A stretch of 6,315 bases of DNA from CAVXYC01 sp046154735 (GTDB taxonomy: Bacteria > Chloroflexota > UBA6077 > JACCZL01): contig JBJXFJ010000022.1 of NCBI GenBank assembly GCA_046154735.1, positions 1 through 6,315 of the forward strand, in the 5' to 3' direction. Both the position numbers and the translations under genes were made by a program. Shown one piece after another: positions 1 to 5,857 of this stretch. Under the pieces are notes generated by a model that worked only from the letters and a program-made list of their open reading frames with translations, was not told where the DNA came from and ran no database searches. The stretch's first letter is position 1. Each line of letters opens with the position of its first letter.

Positions 1-35
1 AACTTGCTCGGGTTCTAGCCGTAATTCAATAACTC

Positions 36-48
36 GGTCGGTCCGACC
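36..48. repeat. 13-base near-palindrome downstream of the GT2-GH26 gene
   Basis: GGTCGG (36-41), a central T, and CCGACC (43-48) are perfect inverted arms. It lies about 40 bases past the synthase stop in the direction of its transcription. A second small inverted pair, CTCG-GTTT-CGAG (69-80), lies nearer the stop. Neither is followed on the minus strand by a T-run, so a terminator is possible but not clear. Nothing else is seen in 1-87. Confidence 0.25.
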
Positions 49-87
49 CTTTGCTGTCCCCCGCTCTTCTCGGTTTCGAGCCAGACT

Positions 88-2889
88 TCAGAATCGAGGA
101 TCATTCCCGAGGGGCACACGTCCATCAGTGCAAGCACAGTCCCCGCGTGTCAGGTTGATAAGGAGTTGCTCCGGCAGCCTCCAGTCGGGCTGTGACGCGA
201 GACGGTTGTTCGGAGCGTTCTGATCACTGAAGTACACAATTCCCCGAAGACTGGGGTACGCATTGAGACTACTGAGAGCATCCGTCAACCAGTGCGCTTG
301 GCGCTCCTCGGTCCCGCTTACCCCAAGCTCGGCCACGATAATGGGCTTGTTAAAACCCACAACACGCTCATATCTGGGCCTGAGGAGCTCATCAAACGAT
401 TGAGGGGATGCCCCCCAGTTCGCGTCCCATTGCTCATCTGCAAGGACCGTGAGCCCAATCAGATCAACGAACTCATCCCCGGGGTAGTAATTCGGGGCTT
501 GGTGCTCACCCGCCGGCGACCATACCCAACGCACGTTCGATGCGCCGTTCTCTCGGAAGAATGTGACAACATGGCGGTAGGCAGCACGATAGAGGTCGGG
601 ACGATTCGCAGCCCAGGGGTACAACCCGCTCAGATCCATCTCGTGCCCCCACCGAAGATACACAATCTGAGGACTACTTTCTCGGGCAATACCTGCAAGT
701 CGAGCAAGATCGGCATCCATCAATCCGTTGATGATCATTTCAAGGACCGGTCCTCGATTTCGGCGAGTTGGAAACGGCTCCAACGTGATCAGCGCGGTTC
801 TTCGATTGCGGGTCACGTTGAGAGCGCCGCGAAATGCTCGGTCGTCGTCCTGACTGACATACCAGTGCTCAATGTCAAATCCATCCGGCGGGCCACCCAC
901 CGTTGGGAGATAGGCACCGACCGCAAACCGGTCAGGTGGCAGCTCGTTCGGCAAGATGGGCAGGCGCAATCGCGGGCCGGGCTCAACCGAAGACTCGGCA
1001 AAGACATCAACTACAGTGCGGGCCGACGAGGCCGTTCGTCGAGAATCCAGGTCTCGGTCCGCGCCGTCGATCACCGCTCCTGCAATCGTGAGATATTCGG
1101 ACGCGTCAGAGGCGCCCGAGACATCAAGGGGTTGACGTGGAGCATCAATCCACAGGGTCGTGTCAAGCAAGAGCTCCCGGCTGGTCCCCACGGTCCCACC
1201 CAGCAGAAGAATGCATAAGCCGGCCGCCGCCGCGGGTGCCGTCAAACGGCCCACGTTTGGGCGGAACATTCGAGGGGCGCGGCGGACCTGAATGAGCTCC
1301 ATAGACGCATTCACGATAACCACCATCACCATAAACATCATGCCCCAAATCGTGGTCAGCACGTAACCATCGGCCCCACCCGCCCGTTCGCCAGACTGAT
1401 AGCGGACGATTGCGCCCAGGCAGCCCGCGGCGAGTAGGAGATAGAGCAATTGGCTCCTCAGGCTGAAGGCGCCGGCCGCTCCCCCCAGTTTCGGTGTCAC
1501 CATATACGGGTGTTTGATTCGTAGGCACACGTTCATGAGTGCCCAGACCACAATTGGCCAGCGCGCTACATGCAGAACCATGCCACGCCAGGTGAGGCCC
1601 AGATGTCGCGGCTCTTGCCACTGGCGCGTCCACGCCCAGAGCAGGAGAACAACCAGCCCGATAGGCGTGGATCGAATAGCGAACTCCAGTAACGGCACAT
1701 CCGAGGGACGTGTTCCAAACAGGAGCACAATCGGCGGAATCGTAAACAGGACCAGCATACTCAGCGACCAAAAGACATACCAGGTCTGCGCAAAGAGAAA
1801 TTGGACAGCCTGGCGCCGGCCGAACAGGGGAAGAAGCCGTGGCGTATGAAAGAAGAGCACCTGCATCATGGACATGGCCCAAGCGAATTGCTGACGCAGG
1901 TAGGTGGTGAAGGTGTCCGGGCCGCTACCAATGGCAATGATTTCCGGTTGAAAGATGCCACGATACCCATGCGCAGCCAACATCACCGTATCCAGGTGGT
2001 CTTCAGCCCGGGTCGGTTGAAAGCCACCAATCTCTCTCACCGCGGACATGCGATAGGCCGAATGCGAGCCAATGATGAACGGCGTTCCGGCAAACCCAAA
2101 GAATCCACGCTGCAAGGGCCCCTGGAGCACAAGCTCCTGCTCAGCCGCTCCCCGCGCTACCCAGGTTGTGAGATTCCCGTATACCGAGGGTGACTGTACC
2201 CAACCGACCGCCGGGTCACGGAAGAATCCGAGCACACGTTCAAGATAGTCGGGATTCGGGTTGTGATCGATATCGAACTGCACAAAGTAATCGTAGAAGG
2301 CGCCATAGGCATCAACCCAGGCGTTGACGTTACCCGCCTTGGTCTTCGCTTGGAATGGCGCAGTCAACTGGTTGTATCGCGGGACATCCCTTCGGGTGAA
2401 ATATCGACACCCGTAGTGCTTCGCCATCGCCCGCACTCGCGGATCATCTCCTTCGTCGAGAATCCACGAATCATGTGGGTAGTTGACGCTGGAGAGAGCC
2501 TTGAGCTGCCGTTCAATAACATCGGTCGATTCGTCTGAGGGTACACACAGCGTAATCAACGCAACGCGGAGCCCGTCCGCAGGCTGTATTGGCCGAGGCC
2601 GGCGCATGCTGCGAACGTAGAAAAGAAACATGCTCGGGAGAAATGTTGCCTCGTAGAAGAATGCGAGCGTAAATGCCCAGTAGACGGGTCTCGACGCCGG
2701 CTCGACCGAGACGATCCACCACTCCCAGAACACCAGATTTGCGAGCAGCCAGGCGAGGAGGAGTCCGCGAAAGCGCCAGCGCAATCCGCCCTGGAGATAC
2801 AGATCCGAGTCTGACACTCGGTCGCGGAAGCGCTCAGCCCATCGGAACAGCGCTCGATTTCGCGAATTGTGAGGGAGATCGTGGTTCAC
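88..2889 (-). CDS. Membrane GT2 beta-glycan synthase fused to a C-terminal GH26-like hydrolase domain
   Basis: The product is predicted to polymerise a nucleotide-sugar into a beta-glycan at the inner membrane face, export it, and act on it outside. Visible in the 933 residues: two N-terminal hydrophobic helices (about 43-60 and 71-92); a GT2 domain (about 108-345) with LDEGDD at 144-149, KAGN at 184-187, DID at 206-208, AED at 295-297 and QQFAW at 333-337; later membrane segments near 362-391, 404-420, 480-494, 508-528 and 550-566; YMVTPK at 462-467, matching the FxVTxK gating-loop motif of BcsA. Residues about 650-905 form a GH26-like domain with HE at 749-750 (acid/base E750) and VAELG around E854 (nucleophile). 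Counting segments puts this domain outside. The start is GTG; GAGGGA lies 12 bases upstream, and an in-frame TGA with no earlier start excludes a longer form. The arginine of QxxRW is alanine here. Family assignment is confident; the glycan is unknown. Confidence 0.93.
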   Translation of the reverse strand: MNHDLPHNSRNRALFRWAERFRDRVSDSDLYLQGGLRWRFRGLLLAWLLANLVFWEWWIVSVEPASRPVYWAFTLAFFYEATFLPSMFLFYVRSMRRPRPIQPADGLRVALITLCVPSDESTDVIERQLKALSSVNYPHDSWILDEGDDPRVRAMAKHYGCRYFTRRDVPRYNQLTAPFQAKTKAGNVNAWVDAYGAFYDYFVQFDIDHNPNPDYLERVLGFFRDPAVGWVQSPSVYGNLTTWVARGAAEQELVLQGPLQRGFFGFAGTPFIIGSHSAYRMSAVREIGGFQPTRAEDHLDTVMLAAHGYRGIFQPEIIAIGSGPDTFTTYLRQQFAWAMSMMQVLFFHTPRLLPLFGRRQAVQFLFAQTWYVFWSLSMLVLFTIPPIVLLFGTRPSDVPLLEFAIRSTPIGLVVLLLWAWTRQWQEPRHLGLTWRGMVLHVARWPIVVWALMNVCLRIKHPYMVTPKLGGAAGAFSLRSQLLYLLLAAGCLGAIVRYQSGERAGGADGYVLTTIWGMMFMVMVVIVNASMELIQVRRAPRMFRPNVGRLTAPAAAAGLCILLLGGTVGTSRELLLDTTLWIDAPRQPLDVSGASDASEYLTIAGAVIDGADRDLDSRRTASSARTVVDVFAESSVEPGPRLRLPILPNELPPDRFAVGAYLPTVGGPPDGFDIEHWYVSQDDDRAFRGALNVTRNRRTALITLEPFPTRRNRGPVLEMIINGLMDADLARLAGIARESSPQIVYLRWGHEMDLSGLYPWAANRPDLYRAAYRHVVTFFRENGASNVRWVWSPAGEHQAPNYYPGDEFVDLIGLTVLADEQWDANWGASPQSFDELLRPRYERVVGFNKPIIVAELGVSGTEERQAHWLTDALSSLNAYPSLRGIVYFSDQNAPNNRLASQPDWRLPEQLLINLTRGDCACTDGRVPLGNDPRF
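175..942 (-). other. GH26-like hydrolase domain of the fusion protein (about residues 650-905)
   Basis: This part of the fusion gene encodes the extracytoplasmic hydrolase module. Signatures shared with the neighbouring secreted enzyme are, in order: an opening (A/L)GxY strand; LRWGHEMD with the candidate acid/base E750 (codon 640-642); a VRWVW-P strand at 786-792; YPGD-FVD-IGL at 802-813; KPIIVAELG with the candidate nucleophile E854 (codon 328-330); and a closing strand with YF in place of WF. The 104-residue gap between the two glutamates is in the range seen in GH26. A spacer of about 80 residues (567-650), rich in Asp, Ser and Arg, separates it from the last membrane helix. The tail after 915 holds two close cysteines (917, 919). 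Substrate specificity cannot be read from sequence. Confidence 0.8.
1855..2568 (-). other. GT2 catalytic domain of the fusion protein (about residues 108-345)
   Basis: This is the cytoplasmic nucleotide-sugar-binding and transfer domain. It runs from the first core strand (RVALITLCVPS) to the QQFAW motif. The order LDEGDD, KAGN, DxD, (A/T)ED and Q(x)xxW is that of processive beta-glycan synthases such as cellulose, curdlan and hyaluronan synthases, not of single-transfer GT2 enzymes. The DxD (D206, D208) should bind the metal and UDP or GDP, and D297 should be the catalytic base. No PilZ domain follows, so direct cyclic-di-GMP control of the BcsA kind is not evident. Confidence 0.88.
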
Positions 2890-2901
2890 AGAATTCGCGC
2901 A

Positions 2902-2907
2902 TCCCTC
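2902..2907 (-). promoter_or_regulatory. Probable ribosome binding site of the GT2-GH26 gene
   Basis: On the minus strand GAGGGA stands 12 bases before the GTG start at 2889. The spacing is longer than the usual 5-9 bases. No ATG lies in frame between the upstream in-frame TGA (2923-2925) and this GTG, so the site supports the GTG start even though it is not ideal. Confidence 0.4.
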
Positions 2908-2908
2908 G

Positions 2909-2931
2909 CATTGCTCACGAGGTCAGCAATG
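2909..2931. repeat. 7-bp inverted repeat in the leader of the GT2-GH26 gene
   Basis: CATTGCT (2909-2915) and AGCAATG (2925-2931) are perfect inverted copies around a 9-base centre. The arms can be lengthened by a G-T pair and then a C-G pair. The element sits directly upstream of the presumed ribosome binding site. It could be a leader hairpin that affects translation or a binding site for a dimeric regulator. A seven-base match at this spacing can also occur by chance. Confidence 0.4.
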
Positions 2932-3311
2932 TGCAACGATTGAAACCGACTTGCAGAGTTCAAACACATGGTCAAGATGAGCAGCAAGCGAATGGCTTGC
3001 GACGAACGCGCCAAGCGGACAGATAGCGCGGCCTGCCATGAGTTGGAGGACACTATTCCCAATTACTTACTCTCAATGTCTAGACCGCTCCAGCTCGTCC
3101 AGGTTCTACGCGCATCGGCTAACTGATCGATGGTTTATGCCGCGTGTACTCGTGAGCACATCCTATTGGAGCTAATCTGGGAGATCGTTAACGCGCCCGT
3201 TGATTTTCGGTTGAGCCCCAAGTGCAGTCACCGGTTCAGCCAGAGCTCGCACTGCGACACGTGAGAACGCCAATGGGCATCGCTGTCGCCATGTATTGGT
3301 CACTCGTTCAA

Positions 3312-3330
3312 GTACGTGCGGCCGCAGTAC
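3312..3330. repeat. Near-perfect 19-base palindrome, possible operator
   Basis: The core TGCGGCCGCA (3317-3326) is a perfect 10-bp palindrome. GTAC flanks it on both sides (3312-3315 and 3327-3330), with one extra G at 3316. Without that base the element would be an 18-bp perfect palindrome. There is no loop, so it fits a dimeric protein-binding site better than an RNA hairpin. Its position, about 270 bases before the secreted hydrolase start and about 420 from the synthase start, would suit a shared operator. This is inference only. Confidence 0.4.
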
Positions 3331-3599
3331 CATGCCCCTAAATCGCGCATGCGACCAACGACCTTCGCAGTCGAGACTCCACGAAGTGCCGCTACCCCAC
3401 GTAAGGCAAAGCCCCGTGGACGCGGAATTCTCTAGCTGGCAAAACGTATTGTGTTACGCGACAGTATCGAGTCGTCAGATGAATGAGGACGACTGGGCGG
3501 TTATGCTCAGCGCAATCATCATTCACAGGGCGTGGGGATGTCCCTCAGCCGGTGTCCCGATTTTCACATTCGCTATTGGTACGCGGCGAACGTTCAGCC

Positions 3600-4640
3600 A
3601 TGACAGATAGTCCCCGGCGCACCATGTCCTCTGTCATCGCGGCAATTTTCGTGATCGCAATCTCGCTCCCGCTCAATTTGGATGCTGCCGGCCCTCCAAC
3701 TGGAACCTCCGTCGGTGCACAGGCGCCCTTCCTTGGCGTCGAGCCGGGGTTTACGTCAATGATGCTGGGGGTCTATCGTCCACCACTCCCGAATGACCTG
3801 CGTGAGGTTGATGTCTACGAGTCACTCGCAGAGCGCCGGCTAGCCATCCTTCACTGGTATGCCCTCTGGGGTGGTTGGAAAAGTGACTTCAACCTGAGGG
3901 ATCTGGAGCTTACAGCAGAACGCGGCTCAATTCCACTGATCAGCTGGGAACCATGGTCTGGACTGCCCTACGATCCCCAGTGGACACTCCGTGAGTCCAT
4001 ACTCTCCGGCCGAAACGATGACTACATTGAGTCCTGGGCGCGCGGCCTAGCCCAGTATGGAAAGCCCGTGCTTCTCCGGTTTGCCCACGAAATGCATGGC
4101 AGCAGCTTCCCATGGTCAACGGGAGTGAATGGCAACAGTGTTGATGACTATGTGATGAGCTGGCAGCGTGTACGAGTAATCTTCAGCCGATATGAAACCA
4201 AGAACGTACAATGGGTATGGAATCCTAACTCAATCGGCGATACAGCACCTCACGTGTATGAGCCCATCTACCAATCTCTCTACCCGGGTGATGACGCGGT
4301 TGATTGGGTTGGGCTTGATATCTATGACACGGGCCCCGAACTTGATTGGGGAGCGCCCTATTGGCGCTCCCTTCCAGAGATCCTTGACGGGTCCTATCAG
4401 GCCTTGACTCCAATAACGTGCAAGCCAATCATCCTGGCCGAAGTTGGCTCGGCAACAATCGGCGACGACAAGGCAGCTTGGATCCGTGATGGTCTTGGTT
4501 CCCAACTGCCGCAGAGGTTCCCGCGGGTACGGGCAGTTGTCTGGTTTGATGTGATCAAGGAGCGTCCGTGGATTATCCAGACGAGCCACGCGGCCTATTC
4601 AGCGTTCATTGAGGTCTGGCGCGAGCCGCACTTTGAGTAA
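3600..4640 (+). CDS. Secreted GH26-like endo-beta-glycanase (beta-mannanase-like)
   Basis: A predicted exported retaining glycoside hydrolase of clan GH-A, family 26 type, which would cut internal beta-linkages in a mannan or related glycan. From the ATG at 3600 the product has 346 residues: a signal peptide (RR at 6-7, hydrophobic core about 11-27, cleavage near 29-30), then the catalytic domain (about 55-340). Key motifs are RFAHEMHG at 160-167 with candidate acid/base E164, VQWVWNPN at 203-210, YPGDDAVDWVGLDIY at 228-242, KPIILAEVGS at 275-284 with candidate nucleophile E281, and AVVWFD at 312-317. The 117-residue spacing of the glutamates is compatible with GH26. The frame is open back to an ATG at 3483, but that start would bury the signal peptide; ATG 3624 is a second possibility. 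No start has a strong Shine-Dalgarno. It is a paralogue of the hydrolase domain of the divergent synthase fusion. The exact substrate is unknown. Confidence 0.9.
   Translation: MTDSPRRTMSSVIAAIFVIAISLPLNLDAAGPPTGTSVGAQAPFLGVEPGFTSMMLGVYRPPLPNDLREVDVYESLAERRLAILHWYALWGGWKSDFNLRDLELTAERGSIPLISWEPWSGLPYDPQWTLRESILSGRNDDYIESWARGLAQYGKPVLLRFAHEMHGSSFPWSTGVNGNSVDDYVMSWQRVRVIFSRYETKNVQWVWNPNSIGDTAPHVYEPIYQSLYPGDDAVDWVGLDIYDTGPELDWGAPYWRSLPEILDGSYQALTPITCKPIILAEVGSATIGDDKAAWIRDGLGSQLPQRFPRVRAVVWFDVIKERPWIIQTSHAAYSAFIEVWREPHFE
4349..4371 (+). repeat. Strong 9-bp GC-rich hairpin inside the secreted hydrolase gene
   Basis: GGGAGCGCC (4349-4357) and GGCGCTCCC (4363-4371) are perfect inverted copies around a 5-base loop, CTATT. 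A G-T pair extends the stem by one. The stem lies over codons for about residues 250-258, between the two catalytic glutamates. It is not followed by a T-run, so it is not a standard terminator. It may be chance codon choice or may affect mRNA stability or elongation. Confidence 0.5.
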
Positions 4641-4663
4641 TTCCGCTCAACAATGAGCTGAAT
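4640..4663 (+). terminator. Imperfect hairpin just after the secreted hydrolase stop codon
   Basis: ATTC-C-GCTCA (4640-4649), loop ACAA, then TGAGC-T-GAAT (4654-4663) forms a nine-pair stem with one C-T mismatch, starting at the last base of the TAA stop. No T-run follows directly; the nearest is TTTTCTT about 18 bases on. It may be a weak terminator or an mRNA 3'-end stabiliser, so the next gene could still be read through. Confidence 0.3.
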
Positions 4664-4757
4664 CCTGAAGCCAGAGCCCCGTTTTCTTGCCCACGCTTCA
4701 CTGAAGATCGAGCTCACGGCGCAACACTAATTCAGCCATCGATAGATCACCTGAACC

Positions 4758-5630
4758 ATGACGAACCGTCGGAGGAGACAAGTATTGGCAACTCACTGGA
4801 GCCGCGCGCTCCTTGCGGTGCTGCTGAGTGGATCGATCGTTCACCTGCCAGGTCGAGGCGAGGCGAGTCACGGGGGTGTTCACGCCGTTTTTGAGACCGG
4901 ACAGTCGAACACCCCTCGCTACGTCCAGGAGCTTGAAGTGCATCCCGGGGATGAATTCTGGCTTATCGTCCGTGCCGAAGCGGACTTTGGACCAACACAG
5001 GTTTCACTAGGAAACATTCCACTGGCAGCGACTGTGACGCTTGCAGGTAGCGGCCCCTGGGTGCTGACGAAACTCAGTCCAGAATCACCCACGCCTATCG
5101 ACGCGCTCGAATTTGACAGCAGTCAGACGGATGCGGTGCCCCTAGTCTTAAGAATTCGAGACGATGCCGCCACAGGCGTCTACGGGTTGCTTGATGCCCG
5201 CATCCGGGTCCGTGGACGCGCCGTTGTCACCCCCACGCAACCTCCTGGTAACACGTCCCAACCATCGGAGAGCGTGCAACCCACCCGCCCTGGCGATCCA
5301 CAATCAGATGCAAGCTCCCCACCACTCGGATACGTGACTGGAATTGAAGCTCCGCTCGCTCCGGGCTGGCTGATTGTTCAGTGCTACTGCTGGCGTGGAG
5401 AAGGTGTCGCATTACCCGCGATCAACCTCCGAGAGGCACGTGGTGATTGGTCGTACTCATTCACTCCTGAGCCAGGGCAACCCGTTGTATTTACGGATCT
5501 TCCCACTGACGTCGCCATGATAGTGGAGCTTGCTGATAAGACTGGCGCATTCTCGGGACAGCCCACACGCTGGGACGAGATCTACCTCGCCAGTCGTGGA
5601 GCCACCATTTACTTCGTTGTCGGTCCATGA
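4758..5630 (+). CDS. Secreted two-domain protein of unknown function with Pro/Ser/Thr linker
   Basis: I do not recognise a family. The 290-residue product starts with a basic n-region (RRRR at 4-7) and a hydrophobic core (about 18-30), then probable signal cleavage near 36. Residues about 40-155 are strand-rich (PGDEFWLIVRAE, VPLVLRIRDD, GVYGLLDARIRVRG) and look like an immunoglobulin-like or similar beta-sandwich. A linker at about 157-190 is dense in Pro, Ser, Thr and Gln, as in exported multidomain proteins. Residues about 191-290 form a second beta-rich domain with C209 and C211 in CYCW and a hydrophobic end (TIYFVVGP). No catalytic motif or anchor is visible. It follows the secreted hydrolase by 117 bases on the same strand, so a role at the same surface glycan is possible but unproven. 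The ATG at 4758 has no ribosome binding site; an in-frame TTG at 4785 does, giving 281 residues and still a signal peptide. Confidence 0.8.
   Translation: MTNRRRRQVLATHWSRALLAVLLSGSIVHLPGRGEASHGGVHAVFETGQSNTPRYVQELEVHPGDEFWLIVRAEADFGPTQVSLGNIPLAATVTLAGSGPWVLTKLSPESPTPIDALEFDSSQTDAVPLVLRIRDDAATGVYGLLDARIRVRGRAVVTPTQPPGNTSQPSESVQPTRPGDPQSDASSPPLGYVTGIEAPLAPGWLIVQCYCWRGEGVALPAINLREARGDWSYSFTPEPGQPVVFTDLPTDVAMIVELADKTGAFSGQPTRWDEIYLASRGATIYFVVGP
4771..4776 (+). promoter_or_regulatory. Shine-Dalgarno that favours a TTG start at 4785
   Basis: GGAGGA at 4771-4776 lies inside the longer reading of the unknown secreted gene, 8 bases before an in-frame TTG (4785-4787). The upstream ATG at 4758 is preceded by CACCTGAACC, with no purine-rich site. 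The spacing and strength suggest that translation may begin at the TTG. Both forms keep the hydrophobic signal-peptide core. Confidence 0.5.
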
Positions 5631-5680
5631 GCGAGTCCCGAATCTGCGATTGGAACACATGGCTGAGTGGCAGCGGAGTC

Positions 5681-5759
5681 TTGACTGCGAAACGGATTTG
5701 CGATGAATTTGGCCTGCGTGACGAGATGTGGAGGCGCGGAGTTCTAGAACCCATATACT
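5681..5759 (+). promoter_or_regulatory. Candidate promoter and operator elements for the dioxygenase gene
   Basis: TTGACT (5681-5686) is a five-of-six match to a -35 box. At 17 bases spacing it is followed only by the poor -10 TGAATT (5704-5709). A better -10, TATACT (5754-5759), has no -35 at the right distance but is immediately preceded by a perfect 10-bp palindrome, GTTCTAGAAC (5741-5750). A weak core promoter with a palindrome overlapping its spacer is a common layout for activator-dependent catabolic genes. This reading is inference. Confidence 0.3.
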
Positions 5760-5843
5760 AGAGTCATCCTTGCATGCTAGACACACTGCCGGAAGCATGC
5801 TATGAGGTACGCGACGGGCCGCTCGCGGAACGTGCGATTGAAC

Positions 5844-5849
5844 GGAGGT
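5844..5849 (+). promoter_or_regulatory. Ribosome binding site of the dioxygenase gene
   Basis: GGAGGT, close to the full anti-16S complement, ends 8 bases before the ATG at 5858. This decides the start against the in-frame ATG at 5774. Confidence 0.8.
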
Positions 5850-5857
5850 CCCTCTTT

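Larger units (their letters stand above)
2890..3599. other. Divergent intergenic region, about 710 bases, no supported gene
   Basis: This stretch separates the leftward synthase gene from the rightward secreted hydrolase, so it should hold both promoters. I find no ORF in it with a good ribosome binding site or recognisable protein, and no tRNA-like or rRNA-like structure. It contains the leader repeat at 2909-2931, an 8-bp palindrome CGTTAACG at 3186-3193, a near-perfect 19-base palindrome at 3312-3330 and the 8-bp palindrome CGCATGCG at 3346-3353. No textbook -35/-10 pair is clear on either strand. The best leftward candidate is TAGACA (3077-3082, minus strand) with AATAGT (3052-3057), but its 19-base spacer is too long to trust. 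Confidence 0.6.
5631..5857. other. Intergenic region before the dioxygenase gene
   Basis: These 227 bases separate the secreted protein from the dioxygenase. They hold the candidate promoter elements described separately and two GCATGC copies (5772-5777 and 5795-5800). I see no clear terminator with a T-run after the upstream stop. An in-frame ATG at 5774 would add 28 residues to the dioxygenase but lacks a ribosome binding site. No other gene is supported. Confidence 0.5.

Noticed and set aside
292..1218. 308-codon open frame on the plus strand, antisense to the hydrolase domain of the fusion gene
   Set aside because: It mirrors a real gene with strong domain signatures, its product shows no recognisable motif, and its length is explained by codon bias on the opposite strand.
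1163..1882. 239-codon open frame on the minus strand inside the synthase gene
   Set aside because: It is in another frame of the same strand as the synthase and has low-complexity, domain-free content; the synthase frame carries continuous membrane segments here.
3052..3082. Leftward promoter-like pair TAGACA and AATAGT for the synthase gene
   Set aside because: The 19-base spacer and imperfect -10 make it too weak to list as a promoter.
2912..3158. 10-base inverted copies TGCTCACGAG (2912-2921) and CTCGTGAGCA (3149-3158)
   Set aside because: A ten-base match within about 700 bases on both strands is close to chance expectation, and the flanks do not extend the match.
3038..3175. 45-codon ATG-started frame in the gap
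   Set aside because: There is no ribosome site, and its composition is rich in Ser, Arg and Trp with no hydrophobic segment or motif.
3483..3599. 39-residue extension of the secreted hydrolase from ATG 3483
   Set aside because: It would place the signal peptide about 50 residues from the N-terminus and has no ribosome site.
3296..3610. 104-codon open frame in the intergenic gap overlapping the hydrolase start
   Set aside because: It starts at TTG with no ribosome binding site, has no recognisable domain, and runs out of frame into the real gene.
5457..5798. 113-codon minus-strand frame over the end of the secreted protein and the following gap
   Set aside because: It has no motif or ribosome site and overlaps the real gene; it is a shadow frame.
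5774..5857. 28-residue N-terminal extension of the dioxygenase from ATG 5774
   Set aside because: It lacks a ribosome site, while ATG 5858 has GGAGGT at 8 bases and begins exactly at the family's usual N-terminal strand.
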